Of a DNA stretch of 64,000 nt, positions 15,101-27,318 are shown piece by piece; within the stretch, counting starts at the first letter, position 1, and the number at the start of each line of letters is the position of its first letter. Under the pieces are notes generated by a model that saw only the letters and a list, made by a program, of their open reading frames with translations, had not been told where the DNA came from and ran no database searches. This stretch comes from Wuchereria bancrofti (Eukaryota > Nematoda > Chromadorea > Rhabditida > Onchocercidae): positions 5,828,303-5,892,302 of the forward strand of contig SSBO01000009.1 in NCBI GenBank assembly GCA_005281725.1, in the 5' to 3' direction. The translations under genes and the position numbers were made by a program.

Positions 15101-18100
15101 TTCTGATACAAAAAGAATCTTTCATCGCTGTCCTGTTGATTTCCATTACAAATAAATGTATTAACATCCTATATCACTCTAACATCAGAAATATGGCTAA
15201 GGTGGTAAAATCAGGAAGAAAATGAATTGCTTTCATCGTAAAGTCTGCAGGAGATAGTGAGGAGCCCAGATGTTCATATTTCCACTCCTATTGAAGTCAG
15301 ATAAAGTTAGCTTGGCACATTTTATTCGTTACCACAAAATGAGAACAGATCAAAGGTTGAAATAATGGCATGATATATTCAACAAAATTGACAATTTTTC
15401 AAATCCAAAATAGGTATTAGTTTGAAAAACTAGTTGAGACGCTTCCTTATCCGGCAAAACAAAATACAACAGTTCTTTTTGCAAATGCATTATTTTAAAC
15501 AAGAAACTGAGGAAAATCTCGGTGGAGCGGTGGATTTTCAAATGACAGTCATCTCCAGTGACAGACAAAGGCCGCCCTGTTAGCTTCTTTGTGGAGCAGG
15601 AAAAGGTGAAAAATGTTGATGTCCCTTCTTTCCTCTGAATATCTCTACTTGGCTTCATCGGCACCAACGACCACAATTAATCGAATACAGGTCTACTTTC
15701 AAAGCATGCCGACAGAGGACAAGAAATGAACGAAACGATGCTCGCTGGAAGTAAAAAGGCCAATATTCAAGAAGTCTCTTTCCTTCATCTGCTCAATCTT
15801 TAACAAATGAATGTCAAATCACGGATTATTCGATCAAAAGGGACAAAAGCGCACTAACAGAGCCACCTGCCACATACAAACGCAAATTTAAAGTTTTTAA
15901 TAATATAGTAAGACAAAAAATTAGCTCTTTGCATTCCAAAAAATTTAAAAGTTATCCATTGCATCTCATACTTCAACAACACAATATAATAAGGGAAACG
16001 ATATTCTTATCAGTCATTAGGACTAATGATGAAAAAGTAAGAGTCAAAGGACATAGAGATGAAAAATGAAATTTACTTTATTTCTGGATCGAAAAGGATC
16101 ATGAAACTGGAGCATTTAAATCAGCATATCTTCATTCTTTTTTTTATCCTCGAATTGAAATAATGTTTACAGTACTGCATTCATGCTAAAAATGTTTTCT
16201 ACTGTGTTATCCCAATTAATAACAAATTCTTGATGCTTTTGGTAGCTTAATTAATTGAAATCGTTAAGAAATCGCATTTTTTGAAGTCCTTCGAAACAAA
16301 TTTTATTCTAATGCTAAACAAAGTCAAAGAAGGAATAAAATATTTCAAGTGAACTGGAAAAAAACATCTACTATAAACGCCATGAAAGTGCCAGAATAAT
16401 TAAACTAATGAGATGGCAGTGTCATTGCCATAACAGCCAAAGTGAAATTTGATAAGGTAGAACTGAGAGAACAATGCGCCTGAAAGAAAAAGCTATTAGT
16501 CAGCAACAGTTAACGAAGTTTGAATTGCAGCTTTAAAACTGACCTCTGGAGTTCAAACCAAAATTACTCTTGGAAATTTTTAATTTTGAGTAATTTGTTG
16601 CATCATCAAATTCAAAAGATTGCGTTTCACACAAACTTCTCATCAGTAATTTTAATACTAAGTATTTGCTATAATGCAAAAATTTCCTAATTTTGAGTAA
16701 TAGTTGTCTTTTTGACTGTGAAGAAAAAAATGTTCTCGACAAACTATGCTCATATTTTCTGATACAATCCATATTAGCTATTAGATAAACAAATTCAACA
16801 CAATTAAAATATTCTCAGTGGCTTCAGGGATCATTTTGAAAACTTTTCTTTCTTTTCATGGCAATTACTTGAAAGGAAGTTAAATATGTTTAATTGCTGA
16901 GATGAAAAGAAGATTCCACGGTTGCAAACAGATCAAAGTTCGTTACAAAAAGGAAAATGGCGGATTTGGTTGAGGGAAACGGAATAACGAGGAACAAACA
17001 TGATATGATATGTGAGTGAGAAATAGGTCGATCATCGTCGATATGAGTCCCAACAAATCAATCATTCATTTATTCAACTCTCTCTCTCTCTCTCACTTTT
17101 TTTTTCATTTACAGTCAAATGAGTTGTACCAAGCGCATAAGCTCAAGCAGTGTTGCCAATACATAGATTATTCAACTGCTTTTTCTTTAAAGTGGAACCA
17201 ATGAAATTGACTATTTGGATAACATTTCAAGAATAAGAAAATTCAGATGTATTACCATTTGCACTCGTATGAATGTCATATTTGTCAACAACAGTCATAT
17301 TTCGCTGCATTTGAAAGACACCTGGCAAAAATCAATATTTGCAACGAGCTTGGAGCGTTTTTCAGAAATCTTGGAATAATGCTAAACTTCATAGCTCTTC
17401 CTTTCCTAATCTTGAAAAAAAAGGAAGCACGAATCCTTGCTTTCTTGAATTCTGATAATACTTTCTTCCAAAGACTCGGACGAAAACCAAATAATTTTAA
17501 CAGAAAATGGTAATGTAAAATGAGGAATTTCCAAAATGACGCTAACTTAACAGTGATGTTAAAGATGATATGAAAGAAAGTTAACGGAGATAACGAGTGA
17601 CGGAGATTTACTTTACTGGTAGTTATTGGCGAAGTGAGCAATGGAATGAGTGTATCCAACAAGGCATTACATCCTTTTTGGATGATTTTCACATCTCTGA
17701 TAACATAGCACATTGAACGCCAGCCGTTCCAACATTTATGCAAATGTCATCGAATTACCACTTCTGCATAAACTATTGTAATATAAGAGCAGAAAAAAAA
17801 AAGTAATTTGATATGAGCGATTGGTAGTGGATAGACGGAATATGTCTTTCTCGATTAAAGAAGAGATGCTCAGTGCGCTAACTTGGGTTATTTTTCAAAA
17901 GAAAGGAGACGAGTAACTGAAGTAGACGAGGACTTAGAATTCAAGAAACAAAATGAGTTGTAAAGTTACCAATTAAGAGAAGTGAGAAATAGAAAAGTTA
18001 AGTAGCTGTTTTTCATTTTAATAACAAATAAAACATCACATTTCGATAAGTAAATAATTAACAAAAAATATATCTAAGACATCACTTCTATTCAATGAAA

Positions 18101-20075
18101 AAATCTAAGACATCACTTCTATTCAATGAAAAAAACTGATAAACTAGTGGCGACAAATTTCTGAAAGTTTAAATTTGTCTAAAACATTTGCCATACTTTG
18201 AAGAAATCTTTGAAGGGGACAAATTCCTCACTTTTCAGCAGTTGCAGGAGAGAGAGAGAGAAAGGGGAGAAAAAGAGTGGAAAATTACCGCAGAAATGAT
18301 TAAATAGAAGAAAGAGCAGGGAAGAAGGATGGCAACGGAATATGTGTGCTGGACCGTGAAGACAATAAAAGAAGGTATCCCTCATTGGCAAATTCATTGC
18401 CATCTCTTTAGGAAAGCATACAAAGAAGTCTATTTTGTAAATTGAAAGTAACTTAATGACTGAAAATAAATTCCAAAATATTATAATCCGCAACGAATTC
18501 ATAAGGTAGCAACTATTGTGAAAATCTTAGTTATAGAAGAAATAGCTGGACAAAGAATGAATGAATGATTTTTTTAAATTAAATTGCTGTAAAATCAATA
18601 AGTTAACTACGATATAAACAATTAAAGAAATCACTGATAACATGATAAAACTGATCTGTAATCACTTATGATATTAATAACAGTAGAGCAACTGACAAAG
18701 TCAAAAATGTCTTCGTAAAGGAATCCTAATTAGATATCTACAAAGTATTTGCTTGATAGTATTAATTAAGTGGTAAAAGAGGGTATTAATAGTAGAACTG
18801 TTGGGTACAAATTAGATGATATTACCATCAAAAGAGAGAAAACTGAGGGTGGAAGATTTGATCTGAGGAGAAATCAACGGGGATCATCCATTAACCTAGT
18901 TCTTCCACTCCACTTTTTAAAATTTTTTAATAAAAGTGAAGTATTTAAAAACGAGTATTTAAAAAAATATAAAAGATAATAGTATCTCACTGAAATTTTA
19001 TAAGTCAAGTATTTGAGTAGAAATAAAAAAATTCAAAATACCGAAAAAATCATTCAATACAAACTAGTTGAACGGTCAGACTAAGAACCTGAAATGAAAT
19101 GACTGTGGACTTATTGGACAGTTTTGAAATTACAACTGAACTGAAGAATAACAGGAGTCAAGGATAGAAAAAGATAAAAGGGTTTGCTTGGAAGATAGAA
19201 CGGAAGTAACTAAATTTTGTGATGAATCAGACGATCGTCAGCGGATAGACGCAAAACGGAAAAAGCAGAGTGCTATGTTGATATGAGGGAAAATATTTAT
19301 GGCAGTACTGGACACTGATTCGCTGTAATCAATTATGGAAGTTTTTTTTTTTCCAGCCTTTATCTTAAGCTGATAACATATAAAGTTCACAGTTTGCTCA
19401 ATGAGGTCATTTCCAATATTTCGTTAAACAATAGAAAAAAGAAGTCAGAGAAAGATACGACTGCATTTTCACTGTATTCGAGAGGAGCAATTTGAAGTAG
19501 TTTAAATTCCGGGCCATAAAAATGTTGGGAAAAGCATATTAGCCTGTATTCATAATACTTTCTGACAATTCTCGAGTGATCAACAGTTGTTAGAACTGTT
19601 CGTAACTGGATGGCTCAGCTTATTTCAAACTTGAAGAACGTATATCCTGTCACATCACTTGACATGTGTAACAACTCTCATTAATTCTTACAACTACAAA
19701 ATGCTGTAGAAAGTAAAGTTGCTTACAAACATGAGACTGAAATTTCGTAATGGCATGATCAGATGAGGGAGGATGATAAGTGTCGAAAAGGAGGCACAAT
19801 GACTACTTTCTGCATTTTCAAGGTTAATTGCATCTCTTTCCATTACACCCTTCTCTTCTTTTTTCCATGAATTCATCATATCCTTTTCTTAAAAAAAATT
19901 TCTCCACTAGATATCATTTAGACACATACTTTTGGCCAGTGGTTATCAGCAAGCATACCTCCTGGAGACGATTCTTTACCCATCGTTTGATTTTTGCTGT
20001 TTTCTGACTTATTGCAGTAGTCTCGGAGAACATCTCTGAACATGATGCATTCATTTTTATTATCAACTGCGTTAC
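128..20075 (-). CDS. max-1: MAX-1/PLEKHH-like PH-PH-MyTH4-FERM protein, 23 exons
   Basis: Cytoplasmic adaptor of the MAX-1/PLEKHH family; in C. elegans MAX-1 acts in neurons in motor-axon guidance. Exons from 5' to 3': 19959-20075, 9642-9770, 9296-9413, 8461-8609, 6584-6681, 5590-5704, 5376-5480, 5116-5283, 4911-5018, 4562-4660, 4257-4418, 3988-4068, 3727-3864, 3449-3605, 2737-3017, 2383-2483, 2006-2183, 1708-1863, 1347-1589, 1150-1256, 807-1005, 360-521, 128-199. These total 3243 nt in one frame (1080 residues and stop). Domain order: coiled coil (KNRLQELEEQNERLRLQN spans the first junction); Ser-rich and acidic linker; PH1 (LEKCGYL, KSLKRRYFVFKNGFLTLY); PH2 (DINGYVIKAKCGSTRRFF); MyTH4 (LLWNDVLL, GRACFMFTSVL, AEGPSKLEAISIL); FERM, ending in LAEYIRCQKLVSKL. 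The start codon is uncertain: Met is present inside the first exon, and an upstream exon may exist at 23287-23304. Known: family architecture. Inferred: orthology with max-1. Confidence 0.9.
4835..4908. repeat. 36-bp tandem duplication in a MAX-1 intron
   Basis: Two adjacent copies of a 36-bp unit (first at 4835, second at 4871), essentially identical. The second copy abuts the splice donor of the exon at 4911-5018, so the duplication endpoint lies next to that junction. Confidence 0.85.
8098..8120. repeat. (TA)n microsatellite
   Basis: Uninterrupted TA dinucleotide run inside the intron between the exons at 8461-8609 and 6584-6681. Confidence 0.9.
12961..12990. repeat. GA-rich simple repeat
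   Basis: Imperfect purine-only GAGAGA/GGGAGA tract in the large MAX-1 intron. Confidence 0.8.
17078..17094. repeat. (CT)n microsatellite
   Basis: Short perfect CT run followed by a T-rich stretch. Confidence 0.85.
18072..18133. repeat. 31-bp tandem duplication
   Basis: Two exact adjacent copies of a 31-bp unit (starting at 18072 and 18103) within the large intron. Confidence 0.9.
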
Positions 20076-22470
20076 CTGTAATTACAAATGTCCTCTCTTC
20101 AAATGCAATTTTGTTAGCGTAAGATGACACACATTTCTTATTCTGATTTATTGCTTATCACTTAGGAAACAGTAGAAGTGTAAAAAAAAGTTTTTATTCT
20201 ACGATCAGAGCCTGATAATACTTGGAATCTCATTGCTAATTTCTTAATCACTTGACCAGAAAATGAAGAAATTGAAATCCATATTATCTGTTTAAGTTTG
20301 GGGAGCAATGAAAATTATCTTCTTATACTCAGATAGTTAAACATTGAATAGTTTATCGAAGTGGAAAGTGAATTACTGTCTTTCTGCTTTCAAATATTTC
20401 TGCATTAAAGCAATGCCTTTTCATGTCATAAAAAGAGTATCAGGAAATGCTGTAAATTTAGTATTTGATTAAAAAATTTATTATAGAATATATGCCATCA
20501 ATGCTTAATGTTTACCCATACGAGTCTAAAAGAAGTAACAGATGAGGTCTGAAAATATTTTATACAGCTGAGGTGGGATGAACTAACTAATCAAATGAAC
20601 TCTAAAATAATGCAAGAAAGAAAGAAACGAATTATTTTATGAATAGGGTGGAACTAAAAGAAAAGAATTGAAAGAAATTATACTGTAAATTTATCTAATT
20701 CAAAATCTGAAATTAAGAGGTGATGGATACTTAGATTCCCAATATTTTTTTCATGAAAAAGTTCAGAAAGATTTAAAGAAACAAGAAGGAAACATATTTT
20801 ATATTTAGTTATGAGAAGATGGCACAACATATTATTGTTTATTGTTCCTGAAAGCTCAGGAAAGGCGGAAAAAACATCGACAAACATTTTTGTCAATGCG
20901 AAAATGGCAGATGTTAATTATGCAGAAACAAGAAGACATTTTTTTTCCTCTTGCAGTCTGAAAGTCAACAAAACTTCTATTATTTTTATACTTCCCCAAT
21001 TCTTTTCTTTCTTTGTGCTGGAAAGAATAAAATTTCATCTCGAGAAATCTTAACACAAAATAGGTAACTTTTGAAATAAAAAATTTTAGCAGCTCTGAAT
21101 TTCAATTTATAAATGATCTCCTGATCTGTTTTTAATTTTCCAGTCAGATACCATTTCAATAAAAATTGGAGTACAATAAATTATAACTATCAGAATAGCT
21201 TATTTTTGATAACAAAGTGAGGGAGTACTTATTCGGCAGACTAGGGTTCTTCCAAATGACCTTTTACGACCTTTCTTTCGCATTCTTGTCTGACAAATAT
21301 CCCCACCAAATAATACAACTCACTAATTTACCAAAGTGAAGTTGTTGGGGACTACATTAAATCGAAGTGATGTCATCTATTTTCAGACGGCCTGCTTTCG
21401 GTTCAGTTAAATAGCAATTTAAAAAAGAAAAAAATGCTTGAAAATTTCCCAACTGAAACAAAAAGTGCCGCAATTCATACACATTTTTTATTTTGATTTG
21501 ATGTCATTGGAGACGTTTAACTTTTATAACGTGACTATCTTGATTCAGGATCTTCTATTTTACCAATAAAAAGAAACCAAAAAATTTAATTAAATTGTTT
21601 AAGAAGTCAGAAATATATTGTCATAGGAAGTGAATTTGATACTAATTGTAATTCAGAACCTCCGATGAGCCAAGAGTAAGAATGACATCAAAACTACAAC
21701 AATTGAGAAGATATTTGTTTTATTAAATATGAGTGAAGCTCTCAAATTTCAAGTATGCTGTTCATTTTCTCCCAATAGACTGAAGAAGAAAGAGCATCTA
21801 ATAACCGAATCAAATAGTTCATTAAATTTAAATATCTGGGAATCATCATTGAAAGTATTTTCGTTTTAAATAGATATTTGAACAAGTTTTGAATTGAAGC
21901 TTAAAAGTGTGACATAAATGAGAGAGAAAACTGTCATACAAAAGTTTTATAAACAAGTGGTAATATGATCATTTTATCCTGTTTTCCTATTTGCTTCATT
22001 TTTCTCTAATAGCTTTTTTCAGATAACTTTGTCAAGCGGCTGCTTTTTTAAAATTCTGACTTGTTGTTTTGAATATTCTGTATAGTGTTTTTTATGGTTT
22101 ATTCATAACAGCTGAAATTAAATAATAGCCCTCAAAAGAAAAGCAGAAAAAATCAAATTTGCATTGGGAAAAAATACTTTATGTTAAAAATTATCAATAT
22201 TGCAATATCCTCATTAATGTTAAGAATTAATCAGAATATTAATGTGATTTTAGGGCTTCTCTACAATTGAAAGCTTTTGTGATTGTCATATAAATAGTGA
22301 AGTCAAACAGAATAGTGTATGAAAATTGAAAACCTCTATCTAATAAAGAATAGGTATCATGCGAAATTTTTCCAGAGTTTGGATTACTATTTTTTATTTT
22401 CGAGATCTTAAATAGTTAGAATTCTGGAATACCTGAATTAATAAAGATACAACAACGGCACATTTGTCTA

Positions 22471-22540
22471 TAACCCATTTCTATTTAAAGATATTTAAAG
22501 CCATTTCTCTTTAAAATCTTATAACCCATTTCTCTTTAAA
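22471..22540. repeat. Imperfect short repeat cluster
   Basis: Three diverged copies of a motif resembling cccatttctctttaaa, the first and third preceded by TAA. Probably local slippage and duplication. Confidence 0.6.
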
Positions 22541-22775
22541 CAGAATTTCATTTTGTTCTTGATAGCATAGTTTTCCACAAAATCATTCGAATTCTTATTC
22601 AGAATTTGTCATCATAAAAATAAAATTTAGAAAATTGAGAAAGAAATATATAAAAAGTGATAACTAACTTTAAATAATATGCTCTTCTTAAAGAGGCAGC
22701 CGTAACTGAATCTGGCATTTTATAATTTATGAGACTGACTGGATGAATCATAGGGACAGTGGTCAGTGTGGTCAG

Positions 22776-22821
22776 TGGTTAAGTGTTGTCATGTCCCTTC
22801 ATGCTTGAAATCGATTGAAAC
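22776..22821 (+). other. tRNA-like A/B-box pair (possible SINE or tRNA relic)
   Basis: TGGTTAAGTG resembles a pol III A box, and GATTGAAAC at 22813-22821 matches the B-box consensus GWTCRANNC at 8 of 9 positions. The boxes lie closer together than in a normal tRNA, and no cloverleaf is evident. Either a decayed tRNA-derived element or a chance match. Confidence 0.2.
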
Positions 22822-23286
22822 TAGGCTCTTAGTATCATGTGTGGTGTACATCGGATGACTGTTTATTAAATCATTTTCGGGAGTTAACTGGACAGCTAGG
22901 TTCTATGTCATCGTTCATTATATTCATTAGGTCCCCTATAAAGTTAGCTTGCAGAAATGGATGGCTACTATTTAAGATTATTTTATTATGAGTAGAAATT
23001 TTAATTTGAATTGGATAATTCATCCGTAATCGTTTTCATAAAAAGTCATTTTCAAATTTTGATTATTACATTTTTTGATATATCCTATCACTTAATGAAT
23101 AAAATACCACTAATACCATATTAATAAGATCTATTTTATAAAATTCAAGAATATGAAATACTCTTATGATGATCCGGAATTAGAATTTGAAAATGAAAGC
23201 TTTATAGCTTATCTTCCTCAATTTAAAATTAGGGAAATTATTTTCTTATTTAAACTATTGATTATATGTGCAATCATACAACTCAC

Positions 23287-23304
23287 GTAGGAAGGCGATT
23301 CCAT
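23287..23304 (-). CDS. Possible first coding exon of the MAX-1-like gene
   Basis: An ATG followed by five codons (MESPSY) runs into a good donor, TAC|GTGAGT. It ends in phase 0, as the acceptor at 20075 requires. The frame is open further upstream (FLDEIFEMESPSY), so the exon could be longer. With it the protein would be 1086 residues, a length plausible for this family. The link rests only on phase and position; a cDNA could easily replace this exon with another. Confidence 0.3.
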
Positions 23305-24178
23305 TTCGAAAATTTCATCCAGAAAATACTTCCAAAAAGGGTATATTAGTCAATTGAACAGCAAAAAGGAATTATTATAACACTACCTTTGCGGAATAGT
23401 TCCAACATATAATAGGATAAATTAGTAGACGGTTCTGGCAATCCTTCCATTACACTTCTTTGCTCCTTTACTGTAGAAAGATTGAAAAAATTCATTTCTA
23501 ATAAATGTTAGTAAAATTTTGTTGCCAAAAAGCTAGAAGTTGAAGAATCCAAAAGTTGATGGAATATTACGGCGCTATGAGACACTTTTTATACATGTTA
23601 AGCGAAAAGATTGCACATTCCGCTTATGTGTTAAGTTGGTGCACTTTTCATTCTCATCGACATGATCAAAAAATGATATCAGTTGAACCATACTAATAGA
23701 TGAAGAAAAAAGCAGAACTTCAAAATAATCAACGTTGCTTTATAACTGTTACATCTATGGAATACTTAAGTATTGTTCGAAATCTTTCATACCTTTATCT
23801 GTTAAGAAAGTTCAAGGTTTAAGCCAATAGCCTCGGAAGAAACCTGGGAATTTCTTCGTTTTGCAACTTGAAATTAGAAGTAAATCAAATTTAAATCTTG
23901 ATATATTAGTTCAAGAAGTGATAAAACCTTAATTCTAATAATGTTTATGTGCTTGGTTTTTCAAAGACGGAAAAAAACGGACTAGGAATAGTTATTTTTT
24001 TAAATGAAAGTTTAAGCATTTCATGGTTTCCTTTGCAACTAATAGCTACGCTTTATCAAATGAATGAGTCACTCAAAGTCGTCTCAATCTCCTCCATAAC
24101 TTGCCTTTAGTGAAAGCAATGCAATAATTCAAGAAGCTCTTCGAATTCAAGAAACTGTTCTTATCATTAGCTTATCAG

Positions 24179-24401
24179 TGGCCGAGATGAACCAAGAATG
24201 ATTTTTATTAGAAATCAACGATCAGGAAAGATATCTGTCTGTCCAGAAAGATTGTATTATGATAGTCAAGACACATATGGTGGCCATATGAATTACTACT
24301 CATTGGGTCAGTCAATTTATCCCATTGAGATGTTGCAATGGACATGTCCCATCATATCCGATCGCATCGAAAAGAAAACATCTGCTGCCAGCAGTTCCTA
24401 A
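24179..24401 (+). CDS. Unidentified candidate terminal exon
   Basis: I do not recognise this sequence. An acceptor (cttatcag) at 24171-24178 is followed by 73 open codons with a coding-like composition (ISVCPERLYYD, YGGHMNYYSLGQSIYPIEML, DRIEKKTSAASSS), then TAA. AATAAA follows at 24466-24471, about 65 nt after the stop. An internal Met at 24198 gives a 67-residue version if this is a single-exon gene. No partner exons were found upstream on the plus strand. The region is head to tail with troponin I and divergent from the MAX-1-like gene. It could be a small gene, the tail of a gene with distant exons, or a relic. Confidence 0.4.
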
Positions 24402-24471
24402 CCAGTCCTTTTTCTAGTTTCCTATCTTTCTTTCACTCTTTTCACTCTTACCTTTATCTAAATTAAATAAA

Positions 24472-27318
24472 ATTGAAATTTAGACTTATCCCTTTTTAGC
24501 ATATTAAATCAATGTAGAAAGTGCAAGTTTATTTCAAGAAATAGTAAAAAACTAACAAGTATGTCAAATAGAAAATGAAGAAGCTACATGGGGAAGGAAT
24601 TGCTGAAAAGGAGGCTCTTGGATTGTGGATGATCGATAGACCCTAGGCTCTTCTCAGAATATATCCAAATATGGACTAGATGCCTTTTCTATCTCAATGC
24701 TTTGGTGCTTTACCAGTGATGATTCATAAATAAATTCATTATTGAAAAGCCACTGAAATTGAAAATTAATTATTGCTTTTTCAATTCATTTCGATTCTAA
24801 TATGTATAGCAACAAAGCGCTTCAGCTATCTTGGATTTTCATCGCCCCCTCTTCTCCTTTTCGTCATTATTTCTATTTGCATAATACTAATTCTGGAGCT
24901 CTTAAGAAATTACAATGAATCACCCATACTTCAAAGCTCATATGACTTCGGCAGACTTCAATTTACAAATCATTCGAGGCAGTATTGCTCATTAAGTCAC
25001 ATCATGCAATAACGACCCACGCTAACTTGTCATTAAAAAATTGAAGAATTACTATCGCAATTCATTATCAGCTGTATTACAAACCTCAGATCTTCAAAAT
25101 GAACAAAAAAAAAAAAAAAAAAAATCACGAAAAATTAGGACTTGAAAAAAACTACAATTCTGATACTGCAAGGAATAGATATAATATGTTCCAAAAGGTT
25201 GCTATTTTCAAATTTTTAACTTGCCAGGTTGCTATACCAAATTGCTATTTCCTTTGAACAGAAAGAACTTTTGTCACCCGTGGTACACAGAGGATGATGG
25301 AGAGGAATCAGCACATTTTTCAGACGTAAATGAACAAATGAAAAGATAGTCTCGAATGATTTAATTACTACTCGTTAGTTTTGAGTTTGGGCTTAATTGG
25401 GGGAGGGCCACTTTTATATAATATAGCATAAAGCTATAAACGATACATGCCTACATACATGACTGCAAAACATTTTCAAGCAAGCCAGTTCCAGCCAATT
25501 CAATTAATACACGAAACATTTGAAATCGAATCATGCGCACACCATGTATTTTCAAAATGTTTTTGAATTTCTTCAAATATTTTCAAACTTCAACATCTCA
25601 ACTATCAAAACTCGATTTCTTCCCATAAAAGTTTTTGTAACCCACACTACGTTTAACTTTTTCCTAAACTTATGAAATGTGCACAATCAGTGACTACCTG
25701 AACCTAAAGTGTTGTTTGATCCCACAGCTAATGCCTCATATATAACTTACATAATTCAGATCAATCATTTGCTTTCTTTAATTAAACGTTGCATTGCTGA
25801 ATGAATCAGAAAGTAAATCAAAATGACATGGAAATGTCAAGAGATGTCAGATTTGAGTCATAGATAATGCTAAAATATCTAATATAAGCTGTCCTTTCCG
25901 TAAACGATGCCATGAATAAATGGGTGATTATGGGTGAGTGGACAAGTGGATGCGGAAGATTGATAAGATGCGCACTATCAATAACCATTTTGCGATTGGT
26001 AATCCCTTCTTAGCTTACAACGAATCTAAGTCTAATACTAAAGGCTATGAAGAGTGAATGCAAAGAGTAAAAAACCTGCGAATTTCAGGAACTCACCAAA
26101 ATTAGTGAGTAATACATTGTATTTCTGGTTCTCATATTATTGCATAGAATTTAGTGCAGTGACTGAAATACAAAATTTTTTGAAAATTCTAGAAATGATG
26201 CCAAAATTTACAATTTATGGAATAGAAAAGGGAGAAAAATAGGAAATTGAGTACCCATATTACTAAGTAATTTCTGTATTTAACTGAAATTAATTTTTAT
26301 TATTGAAAGATTTTGATAACATTAATTTCTATTTTTTTAATCTGCAAAACTTGTTGTTACAAAACTAAGAATAGATATTGTTCTATATCAAGTTTAATCT
26401 TTCAAATAGTCGGATTCTCACATCTCTTAACTATTTGAAATGGTTGGGAATTCGCTGATTTTCAAAATTTTCTTTCTTGATCATTTTCAAATAAAATTAT
26501 TGTAATATACAGAGATATTTAGAAACTAGTAATAAATATTATGTAACTGGGAGTAATGATAGTTTTAAATAATTGTAAATAAATGTTAATAAAGCTATAA
26601 TGGTTTGCTAATAATTAGACAAAAATCTATCCCGAGATAACAATTTTTATAATCCGAATTTTTTTCATCATCATCTAAGGAATTTACTATTGCTAACATA
26701 TCAATCTATCATAGATTTTCTTATAGAACGAACTATTCAGTTTACAGCATAGCATTTCTTCAAGTCGATTGAATCCTATGAATCTGATTCATTCATCAGC
26801 ACTAACAAATCACTGTCATGCACATTTTGGTTTTTGATTTAGTGGTCATATTAATTCCTTCCAACAGTTTTTATCGTGCTGTGATAAGCATTTGAGAAGA
26901 AATAGTGATGATACAAGCGTCTTATTTTAAGTGTATCCCACTTTCCAACTTTTATTCTATCTTATTTTACCCTTAGTCAATAGAAAATTTCAAAGTAAGT
27001 AGAACTATTTTCGGTTTGATTGCTTTGCAAATATTTCCACAAATACAGAAGACTAGTTCTTTCAAAATTACTCATCAAATACAAGTTTTAGTTCACACAG
27101 CTAGCAACTTCCATTGACATTACCGTCGTACCATTTCCTTCATATCCCATCATAAAATTTTAGAGTTTTGTAATTAGGCCTCGGATTTTCAATATTTTTT
27201 CATGCTTGTCAACCTTGTGCTTTTATTTACGAGAATCCAAAATTGAGTGAATTATGACATCAGGTTTAAGCTACACATTAACTATATTTTTTTTTCATTA
27301 ACTATTTATTATTTTAGG
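24472..27318. other. Intergenic stretch upstream of troponin I
   Basis: AT-rich and without supported exons. It contains a poly(A) run at 25105-25124. It presumably includes the troponin I promoter, but I can point to no specific site. Confidence 0.5.
25105..25124. repeat. Poly(A) tract
   Basis: Homopolymer of about 20 A. No retro-element sequence is visible upstream of it. Confidence 0.85.

Larger units (their letters stand above)
9771..19958 (-). other. ~10 kb intron of the MAX-1-like gene
   Basis: The flanking exons join in phase 0 inside one coiled coil, so no exon is needed here. Open frames in the stretch are short, lack splice context and look random. It holds a GA-rich tract at 12961-12990, a CT run at 17078-17094 and a two-copy tandem duplication at 18072-18133. 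I see no other gene. Confidence 0.6.
20076..23286. other. Gap upstream of the first certain MAX-1 exon
   Basis: If the candidate exon at 23287-23304 is right this is intron; otherwise it is 5' flank. It contains degenerate copies of a short motif (cccatttctctttaaa) at 22471-22540 and a tRNA-promoter-like element near 22776-22821. I see no convincing coding exon. Confidence 0.5.

Noticed and set aside
17285..17743. 152-codon minus-strand frame, one of the longest in the window
   Set aside because: Hydrophobic and Phe/Lys-rich without any recognisable motif, splice context or conserved pattern. It sits in the large MAX-1 intron and reads as chance.
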